Shown here in pieces: positions 43,831 to 51,518 of a stretch of DNA of 54,730 nucleotides. Source of the DNA: Sphingomonas sp. (GTDB lineage Bacteria > Pseudomonadota > Alphaproteobacteria > Sphingomonadales > Sphingomonadaceae); contig JAICXF010000005.1 of assembly GCA_025981625.1 (NCBI GenBank), positions 1-54,730 on the forward strand, read 5' to 3'. Below the pieces are notes generated by a model. It searched no databases. It was not told where the DNA came from and saw nothing but the letters and a program-made list of their open reading frames with translations. Position numbers and translations under genes: made by a program. The first letter of the stretch is position 1; every line of letters starts with the position of its first letter.

Positions 43831-45117
43831 GTGAACAAAGCGGCCTCTCCCGCGAAGCGGCCGATCGTCCCCATCGTTCTGATCGTGAGCCTGTTTTTCC
43901 TCTGGGGGATGGCGAACAACCTCAACGATCCCCTGATCAAGCATTTCAAGAAGCTGTTCACATTGAGCGACTTCGGGTCGTCGCTCGTCCAGCAGTCCTT
44001 TTACCTCGGCTATTTCCTGCTCGCGATCCCGGCGGCACTCTTTATGCAGCGTTTCGGCTACAAGGCTGCGGTGATCCTCGGCCTGTGCATCTACGGCATC
44101 GGCGCCCTGCTCTTCTATCCCGCCGCCCATGCGCAGAGCTACGCGTTCTTTCTGGCCGCTTTGTTCATTGTCGCCGGAGGGCTCGCTTTCCTGGAGACGT
44201 CCGCCAATCCCATGGTCGCCACGCTCGGACCTCCCGAGGACTCCGAACGACGACTTAACTTCGCCCAGTCGTTCAATCCGCTCGGCTCGATCGCAGGCGT
44301 GCTGATCGGCCGGAGCTTCATTCTCTCGGGAATCGAATATACCCCGCAGCAGTTGCAAGCGATGACCCCGCAGGCGATCGATGCCTGGCATGGGCGCGAG
44401 GCCGCCGCTGCTCAGTGGCCCTACGTGATCATCGGAATCGGCGTGCTGCTGTGGGCGGCGCTCATCGCCGTCACGCAATTTCCGCAGTCAGCCACCCGGA
44501 CCGGAACTCATGAGGCAAACACCAGCTTCCGCCGCTTCGGCGAGTTGCTTCGCAACAGGCGCTATCGCTTCGGCGTGTTCGCGCAATTCTGCTACGTCGG
44601 TGCTCAGGTCGGCATCTGGAGTTTCACGATCCGCTACGTTCAGTCGGAGCTGCCCGGGACCCCCGAGAAGACCGGGGCCGATTTGCTGACCGCGGCGCTG
44701 GTCCTGTTCATGATCGGGCGGTTCGCCGGAACCGCGCTGATGCGCTGGGTAGATCCGTTCCTGCTGCTGATTTCCTTTGCCGCGATCAATTTGGTCTTGT
44801 GCGCGACCGCTGCATTTGCCGGGGGAGCACCAGGCCTCCTAGCGCTCACGGCGGCGAGCTTTTTCATGTCGATCATGTTCCCGACCATCTTCGCCGGTTC
44901 GATCCGAGGTCTGGGCGAGCTCACCAAGCTTGGTTCGTCGATGCTGGTAATGGCGATCATCGGCGGCGCCGTACTGACCGCGCTGATGGGCAAGCTCTCG
45001 GACGTGACGGGGCATATTCGCCTGGCGATGCTGGTGCCATTGGCATGCTTCGCCGTCGTCGCAGCGTTCGCCGCCATGACCCTGGGTGAGCGGCGGCGCA
45101 GCCAGGCGCTCGCATGA
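43831..45117 (+). CDS. fucP: L-fucose:H+ symporter (MFS)
   Basis: Inner-membrane importer, 428 aa, about 12 membrane segments. The start is GTG at 43831 with AGGAA 3-4 nt ahead. FucP signatures: LIVSLFFLWGMANNLNDPLIKHFKKLF in the first loop, QQSFYLGYFLLAIPAALFMQRFGYKAAVILGL, and GGLAFLETSANPMVATLGPPEDSERRLNFAQSFNPLGSIAG with the acidic ETSANP motif. First gene of fucP-lactonase-hydrolase, each overlapping the next by 4 nt. TTTTCATA, shared with the other fuc promoter, lies 80 nt upstream. Confidence 0.93.
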   Translation: MNKAASPAKRPIVPIVLIVSLFFLWGMANNLNDPLIKHFKKLFTLSDFGSSLVQQSFYLGYFLLAIPAALFMQRFGYKAAVILGLCIYGIGALLFYPAAHAQSYAFFLAALFIVAGGLAFLETSANPMVATLGPPEDSERRLNFAQSFNPLGSIAGVLIGRSFILSGIEYTPQQLQAMTPQAIDAWHGREAAAAQWPYVIIGIGVLLWAALIAVTQFPQSATRTGTHEANTSFRRFGELLRNRRYRFGVFAQFCYVGAQVGIWSFTIRYVQSELPGTPEKTGADLLTAALVLFMIGRFAGTALMRWVDPFLLLISFAAINLVLCATAAFAGGAPGLLALTAASFFMSIMFPTIFAGSIRGLGELTKLGSSMLVMAIIGGAVLTALMGKLSDVTGHIRLAMLVPLACFAVVAAFAAMTLGERRRSQALA

Positions 45118-45920
45118 TCGATGCCCACGTTCATCTGTGGTGCCTCGGCCAAAACGGCTGCGCGTGGCCGACACGCGATCTGACGCCCATTTACCGCGAC
45201 TTTGTCCTCGACGATCTGAAGGAAATCGTGCGTGCAGCCGGGATCGACGGCGTGATCCTCGTCCAAAGCCAGGAAGATGCCGCGGACACTCGATGGCTCC
45301 TCTCGAATGCCGGCGATTCGATAATTGCCGGAGTCATTGGGTGGACCGATTTCACGGCGGGTGCGTCGACGGCGATCGGACAGCTTGCCTCGGACAGCCG
45401 ATTGCGCGGTTTGAGGCCAATGGTCCAGGACCGCGAACCCGATTGGCTGGATGCGGTCGAGCTGGATGAAGCCTTTGCCGCGATGACCGCGCTCGACCTC
45501 GTCTTTGACGCTCTCGTCCGCCCCCGCCATCTCCCATCGCTTTTCAGGCTTGCGGTCCGGCACCCCGATTTGTCGATTGTGATTGACCACGCCGCCAAGC
45601 CGGTTCCGGAGGAACTCGATTCATGGGCCGAGCAGATTGAGCTCATAGCCCGGCTGCCTAACGTCTGCTGCAAGCTTTCAGGACTGCTTACCGAGCTTCC
45701 CCCCGGCGCGTCGGCGGATGCACTTACCTGGATTTTCGATCGGCTGTGGAATGCCTTCGGCGGCGAACGATTGATCTGGGGCAGCGACTGGCCGGTGCTG
45801 ACCCTCGTCGGCACCTATGACGGTTGGCTCGACCAATGCCGGCGGCTCGTTCCACCTGCCCATCACCAGGCCGTGTTCGACGCGAACGCGCGCCGCATCT
45901 ACCGGATTGGATCATCATGA
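45114..45920 (+). CDS. L-fuconolactonase (amidohydrolase superfamily)
   Basis: Hydrolyses L-fucono-1,5-lactone to L-fuconate. 268 aa, ATG at 45114 in an ATGA overlap with fucP. Amidohydrolase-2 barrel: N-terminal MIDAHVHLW (HxH metal ligands), WPTRDLTPIYRDFVLDDL, DLSIVIDHAAKPVP (His), NVCCKLSGLLTE (Lys region) and RLIWGSDWPV (metal-side Asp). These are the typical COG3618 lactonase motifs. Context between FucP and the final hydrolase supports the assignment. Confidence 0.9.
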   Translation: MIDAHVHLWCLGQNGCAWPTRDLTPIYRDFVLDDLKEIVRAAGIDGVILVQSQEDAADTRWLLSNAGDSIIAGVIGWTDFTAGASTAIGQLASDSRLRGLRPMVQDREPDWLDAVELDEAFAAMTALDLVFDALVRPRHLPSLFRLAVRHPDLSIVIDHAAKPVPEELDSWAEQIELIARLPNVCCKLSGLLTELPPGASADALTWIFDRLWNAFGGERLIWGSDWPVLTLVGTYDGWLDQCRRLVPPAHHQAVFDANARRIYRIGSS

Positions 45921-46762
45921 AGCTCGCACGCTATGGGGCTCCCGGCCAGGAACGGCCCGCGTTTGTGGACCGGGACGGCGCGCTGCGCGACCTTTCGGCG
46001 CACATCGGCGACATATCCGGTGAGAGCATCGGTCCGGCTAGCCTCGCGGCGCTCGCCAGGCTCGACCCTCGGTCCCTGCCCGTCGTCCATGCACAGCCGC
46101 GGATCGGCCCCTGCGTCGGATCGGTGGGAAAGTTCCTTTGCATCGGACTCAATTATTCCGATCACGCCGCCGAGACCGGCGCGGTGGTGCCGCCGGAGCC
46201 GGTGCTGTTCATGAAGGCGACGAGCGCGATCTCGGGGCCCAACGACGACGTGCGCCTGCCCCGCGGCTCGACCAAGACCGACTGGGAAGTCGAGCTCGGG
46301 ATCGTCATCGGCACAACCGCGAAATACGTAACCGAAGCCGACGCCGCGCAGTACATCGCAGGCTATTGCGTCGTGAACGACATTTCGGAGCGCGAATTCC
46401 AGCTCGAGCGGCATGGCACATGGGACAAGGGCAAGGGCTGCGACACGTTCGGACCGATTGGACCGTGGCTGGTCACCCCTGACGAGGTGGGTGATCCCGC
46501 CGACCTGTCGATGTGGCTGGACGTCAACGGCCACCGCTACCAGGATGGTTCCACCGCGACGATGGTTTACAAGCCGGCGTTCCTTGTCAGCTACATCAGC
46601 CAGTTCATGACTTTGCTGCCCGGCGACGTAATCTCGACCGGCACGCCGCCCGGCGTCGGGATGGGACAAAAGCCGCCCGTGTTCCTCAAGGCAGGCGACA
46701 CGATCCGGCTTGGTGTGGAGAAGCTGGGCGAGCAGCGGCAGAAGGTCGCCGCCGATCAATGA
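45917..46762 (+). CDS. 2,4-diketo-3-deoxy-L-fuconate hydrolase (FAH family)
   Basis: Last step of the pathway: cleavage of 2,4-diketo-3-deoxy-L-fuconate to pyruvate and lactate. 281 aa, ATG at 45917 inside the lactonase stop. FAH-fold motifs: FLCIGLNYSDHAAETG, FMKATSAISGPNDDVRLP, DWEVELGIVIG with paired Glu ligands, YCVVNDISEREFQ, GKGCDTFGPIGPWLVTPDE and ISTGTPPGVGMGQKPPVFLKAGD. These match the ureidoglycolate lyase/diketo-deoxysugar-acid hydrolase subgroup. The gene ends only 62 nt before the tRNA fragment marking the edge of the mobile element. Confidence 0.9.
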   Translation: MKLARYGAPGQERPAFVDRDGALRDLSAHIGDISGESIGPASLAALARLDPRSLPVVHAQPRIGPCVGSVGKFLCIGLNYSDHAAETGAVVPPEPVLFMKATSAISGPNDDVRLPRGSTKTDWEVELGIVIGTTAKYVTEADAAQYIAGYCVVNDISEREFQLERHGTWDKGKGCDTFGPIGPWLVTPDEVGDPADLSMWLDVNGHRYQDGSTATMVYKPAFLVSYISQFMTLLPGDVISTGTPPGVGMGQKPPVFLKAGDTIRLGVEKLGEQRQKVAADQ

Positions 46763-46824
46763 CCGCGTGAGGCGACGCGCAAGGCATGCCCATCATCCTC
46801 GAACCGGTAAATTGAGCCAAGTGC

Positions 46825-46869
46825 TGGCTGGGGCGGCAGGATTCGAACCTGCGAATGCCGGTACCAAAA
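46825..46869 (-). other. tRNA-Gln(TTG) 3' fragment, probable attachment site of an integrative element
   Basis: Read on the minus strand, 46869-46825 is the 3' part of a tRNA-Gln: anticodon loop TTTTGGT (anticodon TTG), the 3' anticodon-stem strand ACCGG, variable loop, T arm with GCAGG-TTCGAAT-CCTGC, acceptor strand CGCCCCA, G and the encoded CCA. The 5' half (acceptor, D arm, 5' anticodon strand) is absent; the sequence to the right is unrelated. A 3' fragment of this kind is what integration into a tRNA gene leaves at one end. Its internal side faces right, so the element extends to higher coordinates and the intact tRNA-Gln should lie beyond the window. Confidence 0.85.
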
Positions 46870-46912
46870 TCCAAATCAAGGTCAATCGACCCCGACCCAG
46901 CGCATCCGAGAA

Positions 46913-46992
46913 CCGCAGAAATCTGCGGATTCCTGGCCCTTAGCCGAGACGCCCGCAGGAAGCAAATAAAATCCAGGCATGAATCCAGGCAT
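46913..46992. repeat. Hairpin and direct repeats next to the attachment site
   Basis: A short hairpin CCGCAG-AAAT-CTGCGG (46913-46928) and a tandem pair of AATCCAGGCAT (46970-46980 and 46982-46992) with a following T-run lie between the tRNA fragment and the RES gene. They may be accessory recombinase/excisionase sites, or the hairpin may end transcription. Both are exact in sequence; function is a guess. Confidence 0.5.
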
Positions 46993-47015
46993 TTTTGCCC
47001 TGCCGAAAAGCGGCC

Positions 47016-47729
47016 TTACGTTCGCGTCCACGAGCGACCGGAAAGCAGTTCACGCTTCTCGAAAATATTCGAAATGCGCTCGCCGTCCCAGCGATAGGTC
47101 AGATGCCGTTCCTGGCGACAGTCGGACAGCAAGCGCGGCCGGAAGACGGCAACGCACGTGCCGCCCTGATCGCGGACGCTGTTGAAGATGATGCCGTTCG
47201 AACCTTCGGACCGAAGCCTCACGCCGAGCGCCTGGCTGGCATCATATCGGCTTGGATGGTGGATCGCCGCCGGTGCGCCCTTGCGCAGGTCGTGGAGCTC
47301 GCCGTCGAGGCGGGCGAGATAGACACGCATGTCGAGATCGATCGGCCGCCCGGCCTCGCTCGCCGCAAGGAATTCCTCGCGGCGGTGCTTGGTCTCGGCG
47401 ATCGCCGTGTCGATGGTCAGGCCGGCGTAGAACACGCCGAAAGTCGAGTCCGCGAACCGGCTCCCTTCCGGATTGAGATGGGTGAAGGCAGCCATGATCG
47501 GCGTCGAGCCGGGCCCGACCACCCGGTCCTCAGGCGGAACGAGACTGATGTCGCCGACCTCCTGGCGGACGCGGTCGTTGGTCATTGCTTCGATCGCGAA
47601 TACCGCCTCCAAGTCCCCGGGTGCGGTAATCCTGTCGAACAGCGAGACGGGCGGGAAGCGCGATGAGACAATGCGGTAGACATCGAAGCCCGTCGCCGCG
47701 AGCGGCGGCTGAAAATCGAAGCTGTTCAC
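47016..47729 (-). CDS. RES-domain toxin
   Basis: A 237-aa protein of the RES family, whose members deplete NAD+ and are the toxins of Xre/RES type II systems. GTG start at 47729, 1 nt after the antitoxin stop. Domain signatures: DVYRIVSSRFPP (Arg), TFGVFYAGLTIDTAIAETKHRREEF (Glu) and GSNGIIFNSVRDQGGTCVAVFRP (Ser), giving the R-E-S set in order. Length is within the family range. The pair sits at the left edge of the mobile element, where it could stabilise it. Confidence 0.88.
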   Translation of the reverse strand: MNSFDFQPPLAATGFDVYRIVSSRFPPVSLFDRITAPGDLEAVFAIEAMTNDRVRQEVGDISLVPPEDRVVGPGSTPIMAAFTHLNPEGSRFADSTFGVFYAGLTIDTAIAETKHRREEFLAASEAGRPIDLDMRVYLARLDGELHDLRKGAPAAIHHPSRYDASQALGVRLRSEGSNGIIFNSVRDQGGTCVAVFRPRLLSDCRQERHLTYRWDGERISNIFEKRELLSGRSWTRT

Positions 47730-47730
47730 C

Positions 47731-48123
47731 TCAGCCCCGCTGGGCGTCGAGATACTGCCTCACGACATAGAGGTCGCCGATGTTGCCGGTCGTCATTCGG
47801 TCGAGAGCGCTGCGGCCGCCGAAGAGCGGTGCCTTGTTCGGCAGTCGGATCCATTCGTCTGCCCGCCTGGAGTCAGGCAGCAGCATATTGATCGCCTTGA
47901 AGATGCCGAGCAGGTAGGAGATGCGCTCGAGCGTGTCGCGGCTGACCTTGCTGACGCGGCCGCCCTTCCACGCGTGAAGCGTCGAACGGCTCTTAAGCCC
48001 AAGGAGCTTCATCTGCTCGCGCTCGCTGAGATCCCAGGTCTTCGCGAGGTTGAAGAAGGTGCGCAGCGCCGGACCACCGAGATCGGCGACACTGGTCTCC
48101 CGGTCGAGCTCCACGACTGCCAT
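47731..48123 (-). CDS. Xre/MbcA/ParS-type antitoxin
   Basis: A 130-aa partner of the RES toxin, ATG at 48123. N-terminal Xre-like helix-turn-helix (NLAKTWDLSEREQMKLLGLKSRSTLHAWKGG) and the C-terminal toxin-binding domain (ERISYLLGIFKAINMLLPDSRRADEWIRLPNKAPLFGGRSALDRMTTG), the NKAPLFGG..AL..M pattern of the DUF2384 family. It precedes the toxin gene, the normal order, and probably represses its own promoter in the 201-nt gap shared with the recombinase gene. Confidence 0.9.
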   Translation of the reverse strand: MAVVELDRETSVADLGGPALRTFFNLAKTWDLSEREQMKLLGLKSRSTLHAWKGGRVSKVSRDTLERISYLLGIFKAINMLLPDSRRADEWIRLPNKAPLFGGRSALDRMTTGNIGDLYVVRQYLDAQRG

Positions 48124-48324
48124 CAGCCCTCTTCCTCTGCTCGTCAGAACATAGGCATGGATGGACTAAATGTCTATATCTTGAACAACTGCCGTCCGTT
48201 TCCGCTCAACCAAGGGCGTTCCTCACAAGGCGCCGGCCTGATGTCCGCCGCGATCCGTTGTAGACATCGGCGCCAGACGCGCTCCGTCCCAAGCGAAGGC
48301 CGACTCTGGTTGAGGGAGGCAGGA

Positions 48325-50052
48325 ATGAGTTACCAGACTTCATCCGAGCGGCAGATTACGCGCTGCGCGATCTACACCCGCAAAAGCACGGAACACGGGC
48401 TCGATGCCGCGGTCAGCTCGCTCGATACACAACGCGACGTGTGCCGATCCTACATCAAGTGCCAAGCCCACCGAAAGTGGATCACAGTGCCTCAGCATTA
48501 TGACGACGGCGGATATTCGGGCGGCACAATGGAACGGCCGGCGCTTCAGCGACTGATCGCCGACATCGAGGCCGCACGAGTTGATATGATCGTCATTTAC
48601 AAGGTGGACAGACTGACGCGGTCGCTGCTCGACTTCGTTCGTCTCATCGACGTCCTTGAACGCCACCACGCCGGATTCGTCAGTGTCACTCAGGCGTTTG
48701 ATACGTCCGACAGCATGGGACGCCTGGTTCTGAACGTCCTGCTCACCTTCGCGCAGTTCGAGCGCGAACTGATGAGCGACCGGGTGCGAGATAAAAAGGC
48801 AGTGATGGCCCGAAACGGCCTTTTCACCGGCGGTCTTCCACCCTTCGGCTATCTGGTCTCTAAAGGGGGGCACCTGCTGGTCGACGCCGAACGGGCGCCG
48901 TTGGTGCGATCGATCTATGAACGCTACATACAAGAGCGATCGACAAAGGCGGTGGTCGATGATCTTCATGACCAAGGTTGCCGAACGCGAGTCTACGTCA
49001 GCAAGCAGGGGCTCGCCCATGGCGGTCAGCCGATCACCACTGCGATCGTGCGGCGCATCCTCACAAACCCCATTTACACCGGTTCGATCGTTCATCGGGG
49101 AGAGTGGATCCCCGCCCAGGTTCGGCCGCTGATAACCAAGGCGCTGTGGGATGAAGCACAAAAGGTGCGCATCGAACTTACGTCGATCAGCGATCCCGCG
49201 CGCGATTTCCTGCTGGGCTTTCTCTTCGACCAGCATGGACGCCGGATGGGGATCAGGGTTTTTGGCCCGGGCCGAACCAACAAATTGCGTTATTATCATT
49301 CTTCAGAGCGACACTGGAGCAGTGCCCATGTGGTTCCGCGTTTGATGGTCAACGCGGACAAGCTGGAACGATTAGCAATCAGTACCCTGTCGGCACTGCT
49401 GTTCGACCGGGTGCGTCTTAACGAAGCCGTTTTGTCCATGCGCCTGTATTCAAGGGAACTTGAAAAGGCGCTGCGCCAGGGAGCCCGCGCGGCCCGGCGG
49501 ATCGCGGACATGGACAAGCCACATCTGCGCAGCGCGCTGCTCGCGTTGATCTCGAGGGCCGAAGTATCCCAACGGAAGCTGAGCCTATACGTCTCCTGCC
49601 CTGAACTCGTCCGCTTCCTCGAATGGGATGGAACGGGGCACTTTCAACGAAAGGCACCGGCGAACTCCACCGGCGAGCCCGTCTACCTATTGAGTTCGTC
49701 CGCGATTCTCGTGTCGCCGAAAAGCCTGTTGACGCTATCGATCAAACCGCGCGCGCGCTCGGATGGCACGCCCAAGCCATGGCTGGTGTCTGTCCTCAAA
49801 CAGGCCCTCGAGCTTCACTCTCTCGTCCTTGAAAATCGCGAGAAGACGATTGGCGAGCTAGCCAAGATCAAGCGCATGGGACCTGCACATTTTGCTCGCG
49901 TCCTGCGCGCGAGCTACCTGGCTCCCGATATCCAGGCATCGATCATGGATGGTACGCAACCGGATACGCTCACGCAGTATGATATGCTCAATAGCGCGCT
50001 ACCCCTCGACTGGGAGCAACAGCGCCAGTTTTTGGGCTTTTCGGCGCTCTGA
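48325..50052 (+). CDS. Large serine recombinase
   Basis: A 575-aa site-specific recombinase. ATG at 48325 (MSYQTSSERQ) with GAGGGAGG just upstream; the frame is open further left but that part lies in the intergenic/antitoxin region. Resolvase catalytic domain in the first 150 residues: CAIYTRKSTEHGLD with the nucleophile Ser in RKST, SSLDTQRDVCRSYI, VIYKVDRLTRSLLDF (Arg pair) and FERELMSDRVRDKKAVMARNG. Then a recombinase domain (GGLPPFGYLVSKGG, VVDDLHDQGCRTRVY, ITTAIVRRILTNPIYTGSIVHRG) and a long C-terminal part with an HTH-like AKIKRMGPAHFARVLRASYLAPDIQ. It may move this element or a smaller unit inside it; a tRNA target is more typical of tyrosine integrases. Confidence 0.9.
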   Translation: MSYQTSSERQITRCAIYTRKSTEHGLDAAVSSLDTQRDVCRSYIKCQAHRKWITVPQHYDDGGYSGGTMERPALQRLIADIEAARVDMIVIYKVDRLTRSLLDFVRLIDVLERHHAGFVSVTQAFDTSDSMGRLVLNVLLTFAQFERELMSDRVRDKKAVMARNGLFTGGLPPFGYLVSKGGHLLVDAERAPLVRSIYERYIQERSTKAVVDDLHDQGCRTRVYVSKQGLAHGGQPITTAIVRRILTNPIYTGSIVHRGEWIPAQVRPLITKALWDEAQKVRIELTSISDPARDFLLGFLFDQHGRRMGIRVFGPGRTNKLRYYHSSERHWSSAHVVPRLMVNADKLERLAISTLSALLFDRVRLNEAVLSMRLYSRELEKALRQGARAARRIADMDKPHLRSALLALISRAEVSQRKLSLYVSCPELVRFLEWDGTGHFQRKAPANSTGEPVYLLSSSAILVSPKSLLTLSIKPRARSDGTPKPWLVSVLKQALELHSLVLENREKTIGELAKIKRMGPAHFARVLRASYLAPDIQASIMDGTQPDTLTQYDMLNSALPLDWEQQRQFLGFSAL

Positions 50053-50078
50053 GCTTCCCCGCATAGTCCGGGAGGAGT

Positions 50079-50903
50079 TCAAACCCCCATGATGTGCCGC
50101 GCCGTCGCGTGCCACCAGGGCGTATCCCAGACCTGGTACATGACAAGCGACGCGGGCAGATAGATCGCCGCCCACACGAGATAGGCTTCGTGCACGCGAC
50201 GGTTCCTGATCACGTCCCATAACAATAGCGGCGAGAGCGCCAGCAGGATGTGGCCGTCGGTCCCCATCGGGCTTGCCGGAAGCGTATTGGGCAACCACCA
50301 CATGCGGTCGATCGAGGCGCCCAGCGGCACCGCCGTCGCCAGGAAGATCATCCGCTTGTGAAACCCGCTGTTCACGGTCCGCGCAGACAGCGCCATCGTC
50401 ATGAATATGGCGAACAATATGCCCGCATGCAGTTGCAGCAGGAGGATGTTCTCCAGCTGCGGAATAACCGGCGTCAGCAGCGCCTGCACCTGTGGCGGCC
50501 CGTGATGCGCGCCGTCCCACACCGTATGATAGACCGTGGGCGCGAGGATGATCCCGACGACGACCAGCGCCGGCACCAGCACGAACGCGCCGATGCCGAC
50601 CTGCTTGTGGAGCGCGCTCCGCCCGGTCGCCATCATGATGCTCTGCGCCAGCAACAGCAGCAGGAACGATCCCATCAGCACTGCATGAACGTGAAGAATC
50701 GGCGGGAACGGCGGGTGCGTACCCGCCTTTACCGCGGCAACCTTGCCGATCGCATCGGGGATGAACCCGACCAGCACGATCAGGATGAACCATGCCGCCA
50801 TGGCGACGAAGATCCAGCGGTCGATCGCATGCGCACGAAGCGTGCCCGACAGAATGTCGGGACGCCTTTCCCTAAGCGAAAATTTCCCGGCAACAGTCGC
50901 CAT
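50079..50903 (-). CDS. Polytopic membrane protein of unknown function
   Basis: A 274-aa inner-membrane protein with about seven hydrophobic segments (near 30-48, 75-95, 105-123, 155-175, 185-203, 215-232, 240-256). Conserved-looking His residues (PPILHVHAVLMGSF, LQLHAGILF, TPWWHATARHIM) at membrane borders suggest a haem- or metal-binding cytochrome-like protein, but no CxxCH or other firm motif is present. Convergent with the recombinase gene (26-nt gap). The 170 nt between it and the AlpA-like gene shows no gene. Probably cargo of the element. Confidence 0.75.
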   Translation of the reverse strand: MATVAGKFSLRERRPDILSGTLRAHAIDRWIFVAMAAWFILIVLVGFIPDAIGKVAAVKAGTHPPFPPILHVHAVLMGSFLLLLLAQSIMMATGRSALHKQVGIGAFVLVPALVVVGIILAPTVYHTVWDGAHHGPPQVQALLTPVIPQLENILLLQLHAGILFAIFMTMALSARTVNSGFHKRMIFLATAVPLGASIDRMWWLPNTLPASPMGTDGHILLALSPLLLWDVIRNRRVHEAYLVWAAIYLPASLVMYQVWDTPWWHATARHIMGV

Positions 50904-51073
50904 AGCGCACCCCCTTGCTATGTCCGTGAGTCGACTTCCTACACCTCCCCAGCGCTCGGTAAAACCTCGAAATCACAACCTCCTCACCCGCGCCACTCCG
51001 GAGCACGTTTCGCTCAGCACCGTTATCGCCCAGACCATCGCGTCGGCGCGGTTACGAGCATCACCTCGACATG

Positions 51074-51292
51074 TCAGAAGAGTGCGCGCGAGTTCAGCCA
51101 GGCGTCCACTTCCGAGCGCTTGAACCGGGGGCAGCTGCGGAACTTGCTGAGGCCGCTGCTCAGCTCATATTCGCGCGGGAACGCCGGTGGACGCCGCTTG
51201 CGAAGCCGGTCGATCTGCCGCCTCGACAGGCGTGCGAGACCGGCAAACTCCTCGACGGTGATGAACTCGGGCGGAGAGTCCCGGCTATCCAT
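51074..51292 (-). CDS. AlpA/MerR-like helix-turn-helix protein (excisionase-type)
   Basis: A 72-aa DNA-binding protein: ITVEEFAGLARLSRRQIDRLRKRRPPAFPREYEL followed by CPRFKRSEVDAWLNSR, the layout of HTH_17/AlpA regulators and excisionases. ATG at 51292, overlapping the end of the DUF2274 gene by 8 nt. Last gene of the conjugation operon as seen here. A role in transcription of the transfer genes or in excision is inferred. Confidence 0.82.
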   Translation of the reverse strand: MDSRDSPPEFITVEEFAGLARLSRRQIDRLRKRRPPAFPREYELSSGLSKFRSCPRFKRSEVDAWLNSRALF

Positions 51293-51518
51293 TTCGATTG
51301 CCAGCCTCCCGCCGCGCCCGAACCAACGTCTTGTCGCTCTCCAGAAATGCGGAAAGCATCGCCGGAATCAGCTCGGCAAGCGGCTCGTCGCTGCCGTAAG
51401 TTCTCGCATAGAGGGCAGCATAATCGGCCAGCGCCTGGTTGAGCACGGGCGTGATGCTGATCGTGATTCTGACCGGCGTCCGGTCGGGAAGCCTCGCGAG
51501 CCTCAGATCGGCCATCAT
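51285..51518 (-). CDS. DUF2274 protein, Trb operon
   Basis: A 77-aa protein (MMADLRLARLPDRTPVRITIS...) found downstream of trbI in proteobacterial conjugative elements. ATG at 51518 overlaps the trbI stop; ATG at 51515 is equally possible and has better spacing from GGAGGGG. Sequence shows an N-terminal beta strand and an amphipathic helical part (VLNQALADYAALYARTYG, LAELIPAMLSAFLESD) like ribbon-helix-helix small proteins. Biochemical function unknown. Confidence 0.8.
   Translation of the reverse strand: MMADLRLARLPDRTPVRITISITPVLNQALADYAALYARTYGSDEPLAELIPAMLSAFLESDKTLVRARREAGNRNG

Noticed and set aside
46825..46869. A complete tRNA-Gln gene
   Set aside because: Only the part from anticodon loop to CCA is present; no D arm or 5' acceptor strand follows to the right.
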